Program-made: the position numbers and the translations under genes
Assembly: GCF_009870125.1 (NCBI RefSeq)
Contig: NC_046683.1
Coordinates: forward strand, 28,610,129-28,674,128
Direction: 5' to 3'
Origin: Drosophila pseudoobscura
Taxonomy: Eukaryota > Arthropoda > Insecta > Diptera > Drosophilidae
DNA length: 64,000 nucleotides
The notes under the pieces: generated by a model
Database searches by the model: none
What the model was told of the DNA's origin: nothing
The model's input: the letters and a program-made list of their open reading frames with translations, nothing else
Shown: one piece after another, positions 34,346-46,946 of the stretch
Layout of the letters: each line of letters opens with the position of its first letter
How positions within the stretch are numbered: position 1 is the first letter of the stretch

Positions 34346-34352
34346 AATTTTA

Positions 34353-34723
34353 TGTGGAGATAATGTTTTTTATCCCCAATCGGCCGACAAATTATTTCAA
34401 TTAAATAAAACTCGGCGCAGAAATAAAATTGCGATATGTTCTTTAATGCGTGACATCCAAATTGCAAGTGTGGCTTGCCTGCCCTTTACATTGCCGCTCC
34501 GATCGCTAAGCGCAGCTTCGCTCGGCCGACGTCGGTAGGCAGACGCAAAGCGGAGATAGCGAAGAGCGAGCTGGCAGAGAGCGTTTAGCAGGGCAAGCAA
34601 GCGCAAAGCTTTAACAAACAAATGAGTGACATAGACATAAGTAACAAACAAAATAAGCGGCTGAGGGCCAAGAATTAGGTGCTATTTGATAAGCAGCTAA
34701 TCGGCTGCGTTCTGCTCCGAACA
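34353..34723 (-). repeat. BEL-C 5' LTR
   Basis: 371 bp, no difference from 31310-31680 found by eye. It would contain the element's promoter. Confidence 0.92.
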
Positions 34724-34728
34724 ATTGT

Positions 34729-35170
34729 CTTGCGCTGAAACAATTGCACCTCGCTCCCAATTCTTGGCACATACGTATGACATAGTAGAGCTAGATTTGC
34801 ATGCTGTAGTTAGAGTTGAGCATATATATTAATACATTTATCCAAACATCTAACCCTCTTGGACGCAATAACTACACATATATCTCTCCCTTTCTCCAAT
34901 ACGCAGTTGCAGCGGTGAATTTTTTCGTTTCTGTTTCTGTTCGTTGCTGTTCTTGTGTGGTTTTCTTGTACGCGCCAGCCAAGCGACGCTCTACCCCAAA
35001 TTGGTCGGGTACATTGATTTTCACCTCTTTGGATACTTGAGCTACGTGACGCAATACCCTAAATTTGTCGGGTATGTTGGGTTTTTACCTAGTTTGGGTA
35101 CAATTACCCATTATTTCATTGAATGCCTCGGCATTGAATACGATTATTAGAAACGATCTTTCGCCTTTAG
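34729..35170 (+). other. BEL-B leader, second part
   Basis: Continuation of the leader after BEL-C. It carries ACCCTAAATTTGTCGGGTA-type imperfect repeats (CCCAAATTGGTCGGGTACAT at 34996 and CCCTAAATTTGTCGGGTATG at 35057). Non-coding. Confidence 0.65.
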
Positions 35171-38100
35171 TTGCTTGTATTGAGAATCAATATGACCTCC
35201 ATAGTCAACAATATCGTCCTTGAAGAGCTGAAAAAAAAGCGCAGTTGCCGTGTCAAAGGCATTCGTTTATTAGCGGACCGTTTAGAAGCGGGGGGATATT
35301 CCGCTGGTATTGACGGAGCAGACGAGTGCAGACTCGAAACGCTGATGAGTAGCATTGACACGGCACGCGAACTTCAAGAGAAGATTGAAAATGTAGACAT
35401 TGAGGATGAATTTGGAGCCGAGTTGGAAGAACTCTCAATTGTCACAAAGGCAAACCTAATGTCTCTCATTTGCGCATTAAAGACAGCTGATGAGACAATA
35501 CAGGCAGTACCAGCTTATGGTGGCCCAACTCGTGCTCGCCTTCCGAAGCTAGCACTGCCGCAGTTTAGCGGCAACTTTTCGGACTTTAAAAGCTTCATAG
35601 GTTTATTTGAAACTCTGGTTCACAATGACGAAAGCATTCCAATTATCGAAAAGTTCAACCATTTGCTTTCGTGTCTCTATGGTGAAGCGTTGGGAACCGT
35701 TTGGGCTTTTCAAGTAACCGAGACCAACTACGAGAAATCAATGGCTAGCTTAAAACGGGTCTACGATAATGATTGTCTGATCTTTAAAAATCACATTGAT
35801 GCCCTCTTTAGTCTTCCCAAAATGACCCAGCAATCAGCATCGTCCTTAAGGAACCTTATCGATACCGCCTCATCTATATATGGTTCGTTGTTGTCGATAG
35901 GCGATGATAAAAAGATCTCGAATGCGATGATTATTCATCTCGTCTTGAGCAGAGTCGATCCGGTGACCAAAGAGAAATGGGAAGAACAGCTCGATTATGA
36001 CCAACTGCCACTTTGGACGGACTGTGAAAGGTTGCTTAATCGCAGACATCAGCATCTTTCGGCCGAAAATCCGGACAAACCAAAGCAGGAGCAGAAAGCT
36101 GTGCCAAGCAAGCAGCATAATCGGAGCTCATTCGCGTGTTCCACCGCGAATACTAAAAATCAGCAATGCAGCTACTGCAATGCGAAAGGCCATTTGTTGA
36201 CAGAGGACTGCACATTTGGTCGGCTAGCAGTAATGCAAAGGTTCGAATTCGCAAAAACTGCATCCTTGTGCATCAATTGTCTGCAGCCAGGCCACTCTGT
36301 AGTACGATGCAAAGCTAAGAAGTGTCGAGTGTGTGGCTGCTCACACCATACCTTATTGCATAGGTACACAGTGGCGAATAAAAGTCTAGCGTTACCATCA
36401 CCCCCAGAGAATTCTTCTCCTCCTCCCAATCAGAATCAACCTTCCACTTCGCATGCTCTCCGTGCGACAGCTATGGATAGAGTTATTCTGGCTACGTCGA
36501 TCGTAAGCGTCCGAACAAATAATGGTGAACATGTTTTGGCCCGAGCTCTGCTTGACTCGGGGTCTCAAACCAATTTTATAACTGAGGACTTAGCACAGCG
36601 CTTACAGATCCGTAGGGAGGAGTCGTGTATCAACTTGCTTGGTATTGGTGAATCCAATTCACAAGTCAAGAAAAAGATACACACGGTGGTGAAGTCGCGA
36701 ATTACTGGTAGTGAGTTTTCGGTTGATTTCTGGATTCTAAGGTCCATTTCGGGGTATCACCCTGATCAGACACTTAACGTGAGTGACTGGAAAATCCCAA
36801 AGAACTTACCACTTGCAGACCCATATTTCTTCAAGCCACAGAAGATAGATATGTTGATAGGTGCAGAAACATTTTTCGAACTTCTATCTGTTGGTCAGAT
36901 TCGCCAAGGTCCTGACTATCCAACTCTGCAGAAAACGCTTCTCGGCTGGATTGTGTCGGGCATATACACTCCAAAGGTGACTGCCACCCAAGAAGCTAGG
37001 AATTGTTTGAGTTGTCGAGAAGAGTCAGTGATCCACATCGACAATACATTACAAAAGTTTTGGTCACTGGAAGAATTGCCGTCTTCTAAAAAGTCTTTAT
37101 CTCCTGAACACAAGTTATGTGAAAAGCATTATAGAAGGACTACTCAGGTCGTGCCTTCAGGTCGGTTTGAAGTAAGACTGCCGTTCAAATCAGATCCCAG
37201 TATCTTAGGCAACTCCTTTGAAGTGGCTAAACGGCGGTTTTTATCGCTTGAAAAAAGATTGTCTCGTGACTCCGAGTTACAGAAAATGTACTTGGAGTTC
37301 ATGGAAGAGTACCTCTCCTTGGGGCACATGTCTACCACAGACAACACAATCCCCAAAACTCCACATTATTTCATTCCACATCAGTGTGTGTTGAGGCCTC
37401 AAAGCACGTCGACCAAGCTCCGCGTCGTTTTCGATGCGTCTTGTAAAACGTCCTCTCAGGTGGCCTTGAACGACATATTGATGGTCGGTCCTACGATACA
37501 GGATGAGCTGTATTCGACATTGCTCCGATTCAGACTACACAGGTACGCCTTGACAGCCGATGTTAAGAAGATGTATCGCCAAGTCTGGGTCGCTGATGCG
37601 GATAGACAATTCCAGCTCATAGTGTGGAGAAGAGACCCGTCTGAGTCCTTGAGAATATACCAGCTCAACACCGTAACATATGCGACTGGACCAGCCCCAT
37701 TTTTGGCTATTCGATGTTTGAAGAGGTTGAGTGAGTCTGCAAAACTCTCATTCCCTAAAGCTGCTGAAGTTATTGACTCCGACTTCTATGTCGATGACAT
37801 GTTGACTGGTGCTGGTTGCGTAGAGGAGTTAAAGACAATTAAGTCTGATGTGACTCAGGTTCTTCAAACCGCTGGGTTTGAATTGACTAAATGGTTTTCG
37901 AACTCACCTGAGGTCACCGCATCCGAGAGCACAGTTTAACCGATAACGATCTCGGACTCAGAGTCAACTAAGGCGTTAGGAATATCGTGGCTGCCACACG
38001 AAGACGTCTTTAAGTTCCAAATTGACACGTCAGTTATGGGTCTCCGAGCGACAAAACGGAAAATATTATCGGTGACATCAAAGCTGTTTGACCCCCTTGG

Positions 38101-40222
38101 CTTGTTAAGTCCTTTAATAATTAAGGGAAAGATCCTCCTGCAGGAGCTTTGGCTTAGCAAGCTAGATTGGGATGAGTCAATTCCAATGAACTTGGAAACA
38201 GCATGGAACTTATTAAAAGAATCCTTGGGTCAGTTGGGGAAGATTACCATACCTCGATTTGTGCATACTGATCCCATGTCACCGATTCAAGTACATGCCT
38301 TTGCCGACGATTCCATGAGAGCTTATGGAGACTGCGTCTATATCCGTAGAAAGACTTCAGAAGGTTTCGAGGTCTTCTTGTTGACTGCACAGTCGAAAGT
38401 AGCGCCGCTCAAGACGAAAACGCTCCCAAGGCTTGAGTTATGTGCCGCTCACCTTCTCGCAGACCTTTGTCACCGAATCAAATCACTGCTCAAGGTTCCA
38501 ATTGAGAAAATGATATACTGGTCAGATTCAGAAGTTACTCTTCATTGGATCAGATCCCACCCTTCGTCGTTGTCAACATTCGTTGCGAACCGAGTAGCGG
38601 AGATTCAAGAGTGGTCAAGTGAATCTACGTGGCGGCATGTGCCAACAAAACAGAGCCCAGCAGACATAGTTTCGAGAGGTTACGACGTAGAGGAAATCGT
38701 GCAGTCGATCTGGTTTGGTGGACCAGCGTTCTTAAAGTTTGAAGAAGAGAGCTGGCCCAGAAATCCACACTTCAAGCTTTCCGAAGAAGAGCTACAGATG
38801 GAAAGTCGGAAGAAATCGGTCGGACTGACCGTCGCGGCCAAGTCAAATTACTTAGTGGATGTAATCGAGGGATACTCGTCACACCTCAAACTGCTAAGAG
38901 TGTTCGTGTTCGTGTTCCGCTTCATCCGAAAATGCAAAGACAAAAGTCACAACTTTGGATAAATTCCGTCATCCGTAGAATACGACGAGGCGTTTCTAAA
39001 AATAGTCGAAATAACACAGAAAAATGAGTCTCAAGAAGATATTGAAAGGGTTCGTAAAGGCACCAAGCTTGGCCCCAGTCTTCAGCGTTTGAGTCCCTTC
39101 ATCCATGAAGAGACTGGGACTTGGTGCTCTTTTTCGTTGTTGCGAGTTGGGGGGCGACTAGTTAACGCTCCTATGTCATATAATGCCAAGTTTCCCTTTT
39201 TATTGACAAAATGCTCGCAGTTTGTGCAGACACACGTTCGCTATCTGCATCAAACGAATTTTCATGCCGGCCCACAAGCACTAGTGAGTATCCTTAGACA
39301 GCGCATTTGGATAGTGAATGCTCAGGCGGTCTGCAGGGCGACAGTTAGGTCGTGTATTCGTTGCTTTAAATGCAAGCCTCTACTCCAGACCCAAATGATG
39401 GGCAACTTACCCGCAGACCGGCTCCGTGCTCTCCGCCCATTTTCAGTATGTGGCGTTGATTTTTATGGCCCAGTCTATACGACTCTGAAAATTCGTGGAA
39501 GGCCCCCTTATAAGTCCTACATAGCGTTATTTGTCTGTTTTGCGTCAACGCGACCAATTTCGTCGGAGCAAGTCGCCACTTCAGCGAACTGCGGAAGAAG
39601 ATAGAAGCGGAAGCGGACGCGAATTCGCGTCAAGAAGCGGGTGCGAGCTTACCTTCATACCGCCTCGAGCACCGCACATGTTCGGACTTTGGGAGGCCGG
39701 TATGAAGTCTGCCAAGCCTACTCCTACGGGCAGTCGGAAGCGCTCTTCTCACCGCAGAGGAGCTGGAGACCGTGCTGGTCGGGATCGAGACTCTACTCAA
39801 CTCGCGCCCGCTAGTACCCCTAAGTCCAGACCCAAGCGACGGAGACGCGCAGACTTGCTGACAGGCGTGCCGCTCATCGCACCCCTAGCACCCAGGACCC
39901 CGGACCAGGAGGGTCTAAGCTGCTTAAAGCGATGGCGGCTTGTGTCGTCAGCCAGGCAAATGTTCTGGCAGCGATGATACCGGGAGTATTTGCTGGGCGT
40001 GCAAATAAGATGTTAGTGGCACCAGGAGGAACCAAATGTCAAGGAAGGCGACATCGTAATCGTCGCCGAGGACAACCTGCCCCTCAACAGTGGCGGCTCG
40101 GAAGGGTGGTCGGAACAACCGCCGGGCAGGAGGGAAGGGTAAGGGTGGTCGACCTAAGGACGAGCAGCGGAGCCACGTTCAGGAGGCCAATTCACAAGTT
40201 GGCGCTTCTCCCACTGGCTTGA
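35171..40222 (+). pseudogene. BEL-B gag-pol polyprotein, left arm
   Basis: The frame opens at MLVLRINMTSIVNN or a Met a few codons on. Gag core LALPQFSGNFSDFKSFIGLF and IIEKFNHLLSCLYGEAL; zinc knuckles CSYCNAKGH, CINCLQPGHSVVRC, CRVCGCSHH; protease ARALLDSGSQTNFI; RT LRVVFDASCKTS, DVKKMYRQV and FYVDDMLTGAG; RNase H VHAFADDSMRAYG, IYWSDSEVTL; integrase HQTNFHAG, CIRCFKCKPL, CGVDFYGPV, GLWEAGM. Lesions: stops at 37937 and 38960, about 115 bp missing at 39546 (removing the second integrase Asp region), frameshifts at 39600-39930. The pol C-terminus (WRLGRVVGTTAGQEGRVRVV, a DUF5641-like block) survives to the TGA at 40220. Ala is Asp in the first RNase H strand (ADASMR in the other arm). Confidence 0.9.
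40051..40222 (+). other. Palindrome spacer (unpaired pol C-terminus)
   Basis: 172 bp present once, between the arms. It encodes the last about 57 residues of BEL-B pol in the plus direction. At 40223 the sequence turns back into the minus-strand copy. No 3' LTR is present on either side. Confidence 0.85.
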
Positions 40223-43200
40223 CGCCTTCCAGGCCTTTGGCTCCTCCTGGTGCCACTTGCATCTGATTTGTAATCCCAGCACATACTCCCGGGACCATCG
40301 CTGCCAGCACATTTGCCTGGCTGACGAGACAAGCCGCCATCGCTTTAAGCAGCTCAGACCCTCCTGGTCCGGGGTCCTGGGTGCTGGGGGTGCGATGAGC
40401 GGCACGCCTGTCAGCAAGTCTGCGCGTCTCCGTCGCTTGGGTCTGGACTTAGGGGTACTAGCGGGCGCGAGTTGAGTAGAGTCTCGATCCCGACCAGCAC
40501 AGTCTCCAACTCCTCTGCGGTGAGGAGAGCGCTTCCGATGGCGCGTAGGAGTAGGCCCTTGGCAGACTTCACACCGGCCTCCCAAAGTCCGCCCATGTGC
40601 GGTGCTCGAGGCGGTATGAAGGCAAACTCGCACCCGCTTCTTGACGCAAATTCGCGTATCGCGTCCGCTTCCGCCTCCATCTTCCTCCGCAGTTCGCTGA
40701 AGTGGCGACTTGATCCGACGAAATTTGTCGCGTTGTCGCAGTTCACGCGTTGCGGACATCCTCGACGACCCACGAACCTTTGGAATGCCAACAAGAAGGA
40801 ATTAGTCGTCAAATCGGAGACAATTTCTAAATGAACCGCCTTGGACGCAAAACAGACAAATAACGCTATGTAGGACTTATAAGGGGGCCTTCCACGAATT
40901 TTCAGAGTCGTATAGACTGGGCCACAAAAATCAACGCCACATACTGAAAATGGGCGGAGAGCACGGAGCCGGTCTGCGGGTAAGTTGCCCATCATTTGGG
41001 TCTGGAGTAGAGGCTTGCATTTAAAGCAACGAATACACGACCTAACTGTCGCCCTGCAGACCGCCTGAGCATTCACTATCCAAATGCGCTGTCTAAGGAT
41101 ACTCACTAGTGCTCGTGGGCCGGCATGAAAATTCGTTTGATGCAGATAGCGAACGTATGTCTGCACAAACTGCGAGCATTTTGTCAATAACAAAGGAAAC
41201 TTGGCATTATATGACATAGGAGCGTTAACTAGTCGCCCCCCAACTCGCAACAACGAAAACGAGCACCATGTCCCAGCCTCTTCATGGATGAAGGGATTCA
41301 AGCGCTGAAGACTGGGGCCTAACTTGGTGCCTTTACGAACCCTTTCAATATCTTCTTGAGACTCATTTTTCTGTGTTATTTCGACTATTTTTAGAAACGC
41401 CTCGTCGTATTCTACGGATGACGGAATTTTTCCAAAGTTGAGACTTTTGTCTTTGCATTTTCGGATGAAGCGGAACACGAAAACGAACACTCTTAGCAGT
41501 TTGAGGTGTGACGAGTATCCCTCGATTACATCCACTAAGTAATTTGGCTTGGCCGCGACGGTCAGTCCGACCGATTTCTTCCGACTTTCCATCTGTTTCT
41601 CTTCTTCGGAAAGCTTGAAATGTGGATTTCTGGGCCAGCTCTCTTCTTCAAACTTTAAGAACTCTGGTCCTCCAAACCAGATCGACTGCACGATTTCCTC
41701 TACGTCACAACCTCTCGAAACTATGTCTGCTGGGTTCTGTTTTGTTGGCACATGCCGCCACGTAGCTTCACTTGACCACTCTTGAATCTCCGCTACTCGG
41801 TTCGCAACGAATGTTGACAACGACGAAGGGTGGGATCTGATCCAATGAAGAGTAACTTCTGAATCTGACCAGAATATCATTTTATCAATTGGAACCTTGA
41901 GCAGGGATTTGATTCGGTGACAAAGGTCTGCTAGAAGGTGAGCGGCACATAACTCAAGCCTTGGGAGCGTTTTCGTCTTGAGTGGCGCTACTTTCGACTT
42001 TGCAGTCAACAAGGAGACCTTAAAACCTTCTGCAGTCTTTCTACGGATATAGACGCAGGCTCCATAAGCTCTCATGGATGCGTCGGCAAAGGCATGTACT
42101 TGAATCGGTGACATGGGATCAGTATGCACAAATCGAGGTATGGTAATCTTCTCCAACTGACCCAAGGATTCTTTTAATAAGTTCCATGCTGTTTCCAAGT
42201 TCATTGGAATTGACTCATCCCAATCTAGCTTGTTGAGCCAAAGCTCCTGCAGTAGGATCTTTCCCTTAATTACTAAAGGACTTAACAAGCCAAGGGGGTC
42301 AAACAGCTTTGATGTCACCGATAAGATGTTCCGTTTTGTCGCTCGGAGACCCATAACTGACGTGTCAATTTGGAACTTAAAGACGTCTTCGTGTGGCAGC
42401 CACGATATTCCTAACGCCTTAGTTGACTCTGAGTCCGAGATCGTTATCGGTTTAACTGTGCTCTCGGATGCGGTGACCTCAGGTGAGTTCGAAAACCATT
42501 TAGTCAATTCAAACCCAGCGGTTTGAAGAACCTGAGCCACATCAGACTTAATTGTCTTTAACTCCTCTACGCAACCAGCACCAGTCAACATGTCATCGAC
42601 ATAGAAGTCGGAGTCGATAACTTCAGCAGCTTTAGGGAATGAGAGTTTTGCAGACTCACTCAACCTCTTCAAGCACCGAATTGCCAAAAATGGGGCTGGT
42701 CCAGTCCCATATGTTACGGTGTTGAGCTGGTATATTCTCAAGGACTCAGACGGGTCTCTTCTCCACACTATGAGCTGGAATTGTCTATCCGCATCAGCGA
42801 CCCAGACTTGGCGATACATCTTCTAAACATCGGCTGTCAAGGCGTACCTGTGTAGTCTGAATCGGAGCAATGTCGAATACAGCTCATCCTGTATCGTAGG
42901 ACCGACCATCAATATGTCGTTCAAGGCCACCTGAGAGGACGTTTTACAAGACGCATCGAAAACGACGCGGAGCTTGGTCGACGTGCTTTGAGGCCTCAAC
43001 ACACACTGATGTGGAATGAAATAATGTGGAGTTTTGGGGATTGTGTTGTCTGTGATAGACATGTGACCCAAGGAGAGGTACTCTTCCATGAACTCCGAGT
43101 ACATTTTCTGCAACTCGGGGTCACGAGACAATCTTTTTTCAAGCGATAAAAACCGCCGTTTAGCCACTTCAAAGGAGTTGCCTAAGATACTGGGATCTGA

Positions 43201-45216
43201 TTTGAACGGCAGTCTTACTTCAAACCGACCTGAAGGCACGACCTGAGTAGTCCTTCTATAATGCTTTTCACATAACTTGTGTTCAGGAGATAAAGACTTT
43301 TTAGAAGACGGCAATTCTTCCAGTGACCAAAACTTTTGTAATGTATTGTCGATGTGGATCACTGACTCTTCTCGACAACTCAAACAATTCCTAGCTTCTT
43401 GGGTGGCAGTAACCTTTGGAGTGTATCTGCCCGACACAATCCAGCCGAGAAGCGTTTTCTGCAGAGTTGGATAGTCAGGACCTTGGCGAATCTGACCAAC
43501 AGATAGAAGTTCGAAAAATGTTTCTGCACCTATCAACATATCTATCTTCTGTGGCTTGAAGAAATATGGGTCTGCAAGTGGTAAGTTCTTTGGGATTTTC
43601 CAGTCACTCACGTTAAGTGTCTGATCAGGGTGATACCCCGAAATGGACCTTAGAATCCAGAAATCAACCGAAAACTCACTACCAGTAATTCGCGACTTCA
43701 CCACCGTGTGTATCTTTTTCTTGACTTGTGAATTGGATTCACCAATACCAAGCAAGTTGATACACGACTCCTCCCTATGGATCTGTAAGCGCTGTGCTAA
43801 GTCCTCAGTTATAAAATTGGTTTGAGACCCCGAGTCAAGCAGAGCTCGGGCCAAAACATGTTCACCATTATTTGTTCGGACGCTTACGATCGACGTAGCC
43901 AGAATAACTCTATCCATAGCTGTCGCATGGAGAGCATGCGAAGTGGAAGGTTGATTCTGATTGGGAGGAGGAGAAGAATTCTCTGGGGGTGATGGTAACG
44001 CTAGACTTTTATTCGCCACTGTGTACCTATGCAATAAGGTATGGTGTGAGCAGCCACACACTCGACACTTCTTAGCTTTGCATCGTACTACAGAGTGGCC
44101 TGGCTGCATACAATTGATGCACAAGGATGCAGTTTTTGCGAATTCGAACCTTTGCATTACTGCTAGCCGACCAAATGGACTGCACTCTGTCAACAAATGG
44201 CCTTTCGCATTGCAGTAGCTGCATTGTTGATTTTTAGTATTCGCGGTGGAACACGCGAATGAGCTCCGATTATTCTGCTTGCTTGGCACAGCTTTCTGCT
44301 CCTGCTTTGGTTTGTCCGGATTTTCGGCCGAAAGATGCTGATGTCTGCGATTAAGCAACCTTTCACAGTCCGTCCAAAGTGGCAGTTGGTCATAATCGAG
44401 CTGTTCTTCCCATTTCTCTTTGGTCACCGGATCGACTCTGCTCAAGACGAGATGAATAATCATCGCATTCGAGATCTTTTTATCATCGCCTATCGACAAC
44501 AACGAACCATATATGGATGAGGCGGTATCGATAAGGTTCCTTAAGGACGATGCTGATTGCTGGGTCATTTTGGGAAGATTAAATAGGGCATCAATGTGAT
44601 TTTTAAAGATCAGACAATCATTATCGTAGACCCGTTTTAAGCTAGCCATTGCTTTCTCGTAGTTGGTCTCGGTTACTTGGAAAGCCCTAACTGTTCCCAA
44701 CGCTTCACCGGAGAGACACGAAAGCAAATGGTTGAACTTTTCGATAATTGGAATGCTTTGGTCATTATGAACTAGAGTCTCAAATAAACCTATGAAGTTT
44801 TTAAAGTCCGAATAGTTGCCGCTGAACTGCGGCAGAGCTAACTTCGGAAGGCGAGCACGAGTTGGGCCACCATAAGCTGGTACTGCCTGTATTGTCTCAT
44901 CAGCTGTCTTTAATGCGCAAATTAGAGACATTAATTTTGCCTTTGTGACAATTGAGAGTTCTTCCAACTCGACTCCAAATTCATCGTCAATGTCTATATC
45001 TTCAATCTTCTCTTGAAGTTCGCGTGCCGTGTCAATGCTACGTATCAGCGTTTCGAGTCTGCACTCGAGCTCCGTCAATACCAGCGGAATATCCCCCGCT
45101 TCTAAACGGTCCGCTAATAAACGAATGCCTTTGACACGGCAACTGCGCTTTTTTTTCAGCTCTTCAAGGACGATATTGTTGACTATGGAGGTCATATTGA
45201 TTCTCAATACAAGCAA
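40223..45216 (-). pseudogene. BEL-B gag-pol polyprotein, right arm
   Basis: The better preserved copy. Gag-protease frame 45216-42823 ends in a TAG at 42823 (Lys in the left arm) just before MYRQVWVADADRQ of the RT. Pol then runs open from 42819 to 40411: FYVDDMLTGAG, RNase H VHAFADASMRAYG with LPRLELCAAHLLADL and FWSDSEVTLHWI, integrase zinc part, and the full catalytic core CGVDFCGPV (Asp), RVNCDNATNFVG (Asp), PRAPHMGGLWEAGVKSAK (Glu). A one-base shift near 40412, also present in the left arm, moves the last part to another frame. The copy ends at 40223 without the terminal DUF5641-like block. One stop and one shift separate it from an intact frame; the missing C-terminus and 3' LTR make it dead anyway. 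Confidence 0.9.
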
Positions 45217-45998
45217 CTAAAGGCGAAAGATCGTTTCTAATAATCGTATTCAATGCCGAGGCATTCAATGAAATAATGGGTAATTGTACCCAAACTAGGT
45301 AAAAACCCAACATACCCGACAAATTTAGGGTATTGCGTCACGTAGCTCAAGTACCCAAAGAGGTGAAAATCAATGTACCCGACCAATTTGGGGTAGAGCG
45401 TCGCTTGGCTGGCGCGTACACGAAAACCACACAAGAACAGCAACGAACAGCAACAGAAACGAAAAAATTCACCGCTGCAACTGCGTATTGGAGAAAGGGA
45501 GAGATATATGTGTAGTTATTGCGTCCAAGAGGGTTAGATGTTTGGATATATGTATTAATATATATGCTCAACTCTAACTACAGCATGCAAATCTAGCTCT
45601 ACTATGTCATACGTATGTGCCAAGAATTGGGAGCGAGGTGCAATTGTTTCAGCGCAAGACAATTATTGCGAGTTTTTTAATCATTTCGTCTTCACTCGAG
45701 CTTTCAATTTTTTGCACAAATACCTCTTGGGAAGATAGGAAATTCCAGGTGCTGTACTCTCCTCTTGTATATGTAGCTGCAGACAGGGTATTGCACGACC
45801 GACGCGGTGATTTTTAGTTTGGTTTGTTTAGTTATTTTCACACACGTCGCGGTCACTCTTGGCAATTTAGCTGCAGCACATATGCATGTACATGTATGTA
45901 TGAATGTACAATAGATTTGGCTATTTATGTATGTATCTTCACTGTGTCACTGTCACTTTTTTGCCTTTCCACTTGAATTAATATATACGTTTAAATTG
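45217..45998 (-). other. BEL-B leader, right arm (empty BEL-C site)
   Basis: Uninterrupted leader. AATTATTGCGAG continues directly from CAAGAC at about 45655-45675, showing the single pre-insertion target ATTGT (AATAATTGTCTTG on the minus strand). Non-coding. Confidence 0.85.
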
Positions 45999-46019
45999 CG
46001 AGTCCACCCGGGGGCGCCA
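45999..46019 (-). other. BEL-B primer binding site, right arm
   Basis: Mirror of 30949-30969 (tRNA-Asn type). Confidence 0.75.
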
Positions 46020-46946
46020 TGAAATTTTAGAATAGTTTTTCTAAATAACAATACCGAAATTTTGGGTGACTGCAATTTTTTTTATTTTAATACGACGAAA
46101 AGAAAAGGGATGCGTGCTTTCGATTTCAAGGGTTTTTCTCGACTTCTTTTCATATATTCAAACAATTTCTTCTAAGCCTACCTTACCTACGGTGGCAAAG
46201 CGGGGCGAATTCGCCAAGAGCGAGAGAACGAGCTTTTATTGCGCTCCCGCTTTGCCCTAGCCTAACTTACACTAGACTTCATGAAATACTATCCTAATAA
46301 CAATTATTAATATTCAAATGACGCTACATATGCCTAGCAACGAACTATTTTTTATTGCTATTCACTATCAGCTAAATATCGCATAGAAAATTGCGCATAG
46401 GAACTTCCAAGACAGATTGTGGAACGGCAAAACCTTAAGGAGCATCCCAGAAATGGATGGTGGGCAGTGTGCAAAGGCTATTAAGGTCTGCAATAACAAC
46501 CTTTGAAATTTTCTTGTTATTATGAGACATTTTGCTAACTGACCGAAAACCATGAATTTGATCAAAGACATGCAGTTAGCAAGATATTGCATTACGAGCA
46601 AATTCCATTTCAGTTTTCGTTCGACGCTTCTTGGTTCGGGAGCACCGCTCCTGGTATTTAATATATATTTTAAGCTATTTTTCATTTGCGAATGATCGCG
46701 GCTCCGCTGAGCAGCTCTTGAGCAGCTGAAACCGTACCAGAATCCTACAACATACACGCAGTCTTTAGCGGGGTGCCGTCCATATACAATTTGTTATTTT
46801 ATTAATGGGCTTTTGCAAATATAATCGCATTAAAGCATATATGTATTTCTCTCGCTATCACTCTATTTTTTCCTATAAGGCCAGATTTTTCTTTTGCAGT
46901 TGATTAAATACTTACATATGTCATAAATGGATGTCATATATACAAT
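46020..46946 (-). repeat. BEL-B 5' LTR region, right arm
   Basis: Mirror of 30022-30948 with a few substitutions. The outer limit of the LTR is not defined. Confidence 0.5.

Larger units (their letters stand above)
31310..34723 (-). mobile_element. BEL-C: compact gag-only BEL/Pao element
   Basis: A 3414-bp LTR element on the minus strand, inserted in the BEL-B leader. Two 371-bp LTRs (31310-31680, 34353-34723) with TGT...ACA ends look identical by eye. ATTGT flanks both sides (31305-31309 and 34724-34728), a 5-bp target duplication as expected for BEL/Pao. The right arm of the palindrome has the empty site at about 45660 (single ATTGT on the other strand). It has a tRNA-Trp primer site, a polypurine tract and one long ORF, but no reverse transcriptase, RNase H or integrase. 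It must have moved with enzymes from another element, very recently. Confidence 0.93.
29598..40050 (+). repeat. Palindrome, left arm
   Basis: Reverse complement of 40223-47370 apart from substitutions, small indels, a 115-bp deletion in the integrase region, and the BEL-C insertion (31310-34723 plus one target duplication). Corresponding points: 29598 with 47370, 30211 with 46757, 35171 with 45216. It contains a BEL-A LTR, then BEL-B. The outer edge falls inside the LOA-like LINE end. Confidence 0.93.

Noticed and set aside
35171..45216. Two independent BEL-B insertions in opposite directions
   Set aside because: The leader, LTR region and BEL-A LTR flank are mirrored too, which requires inverted duplication.
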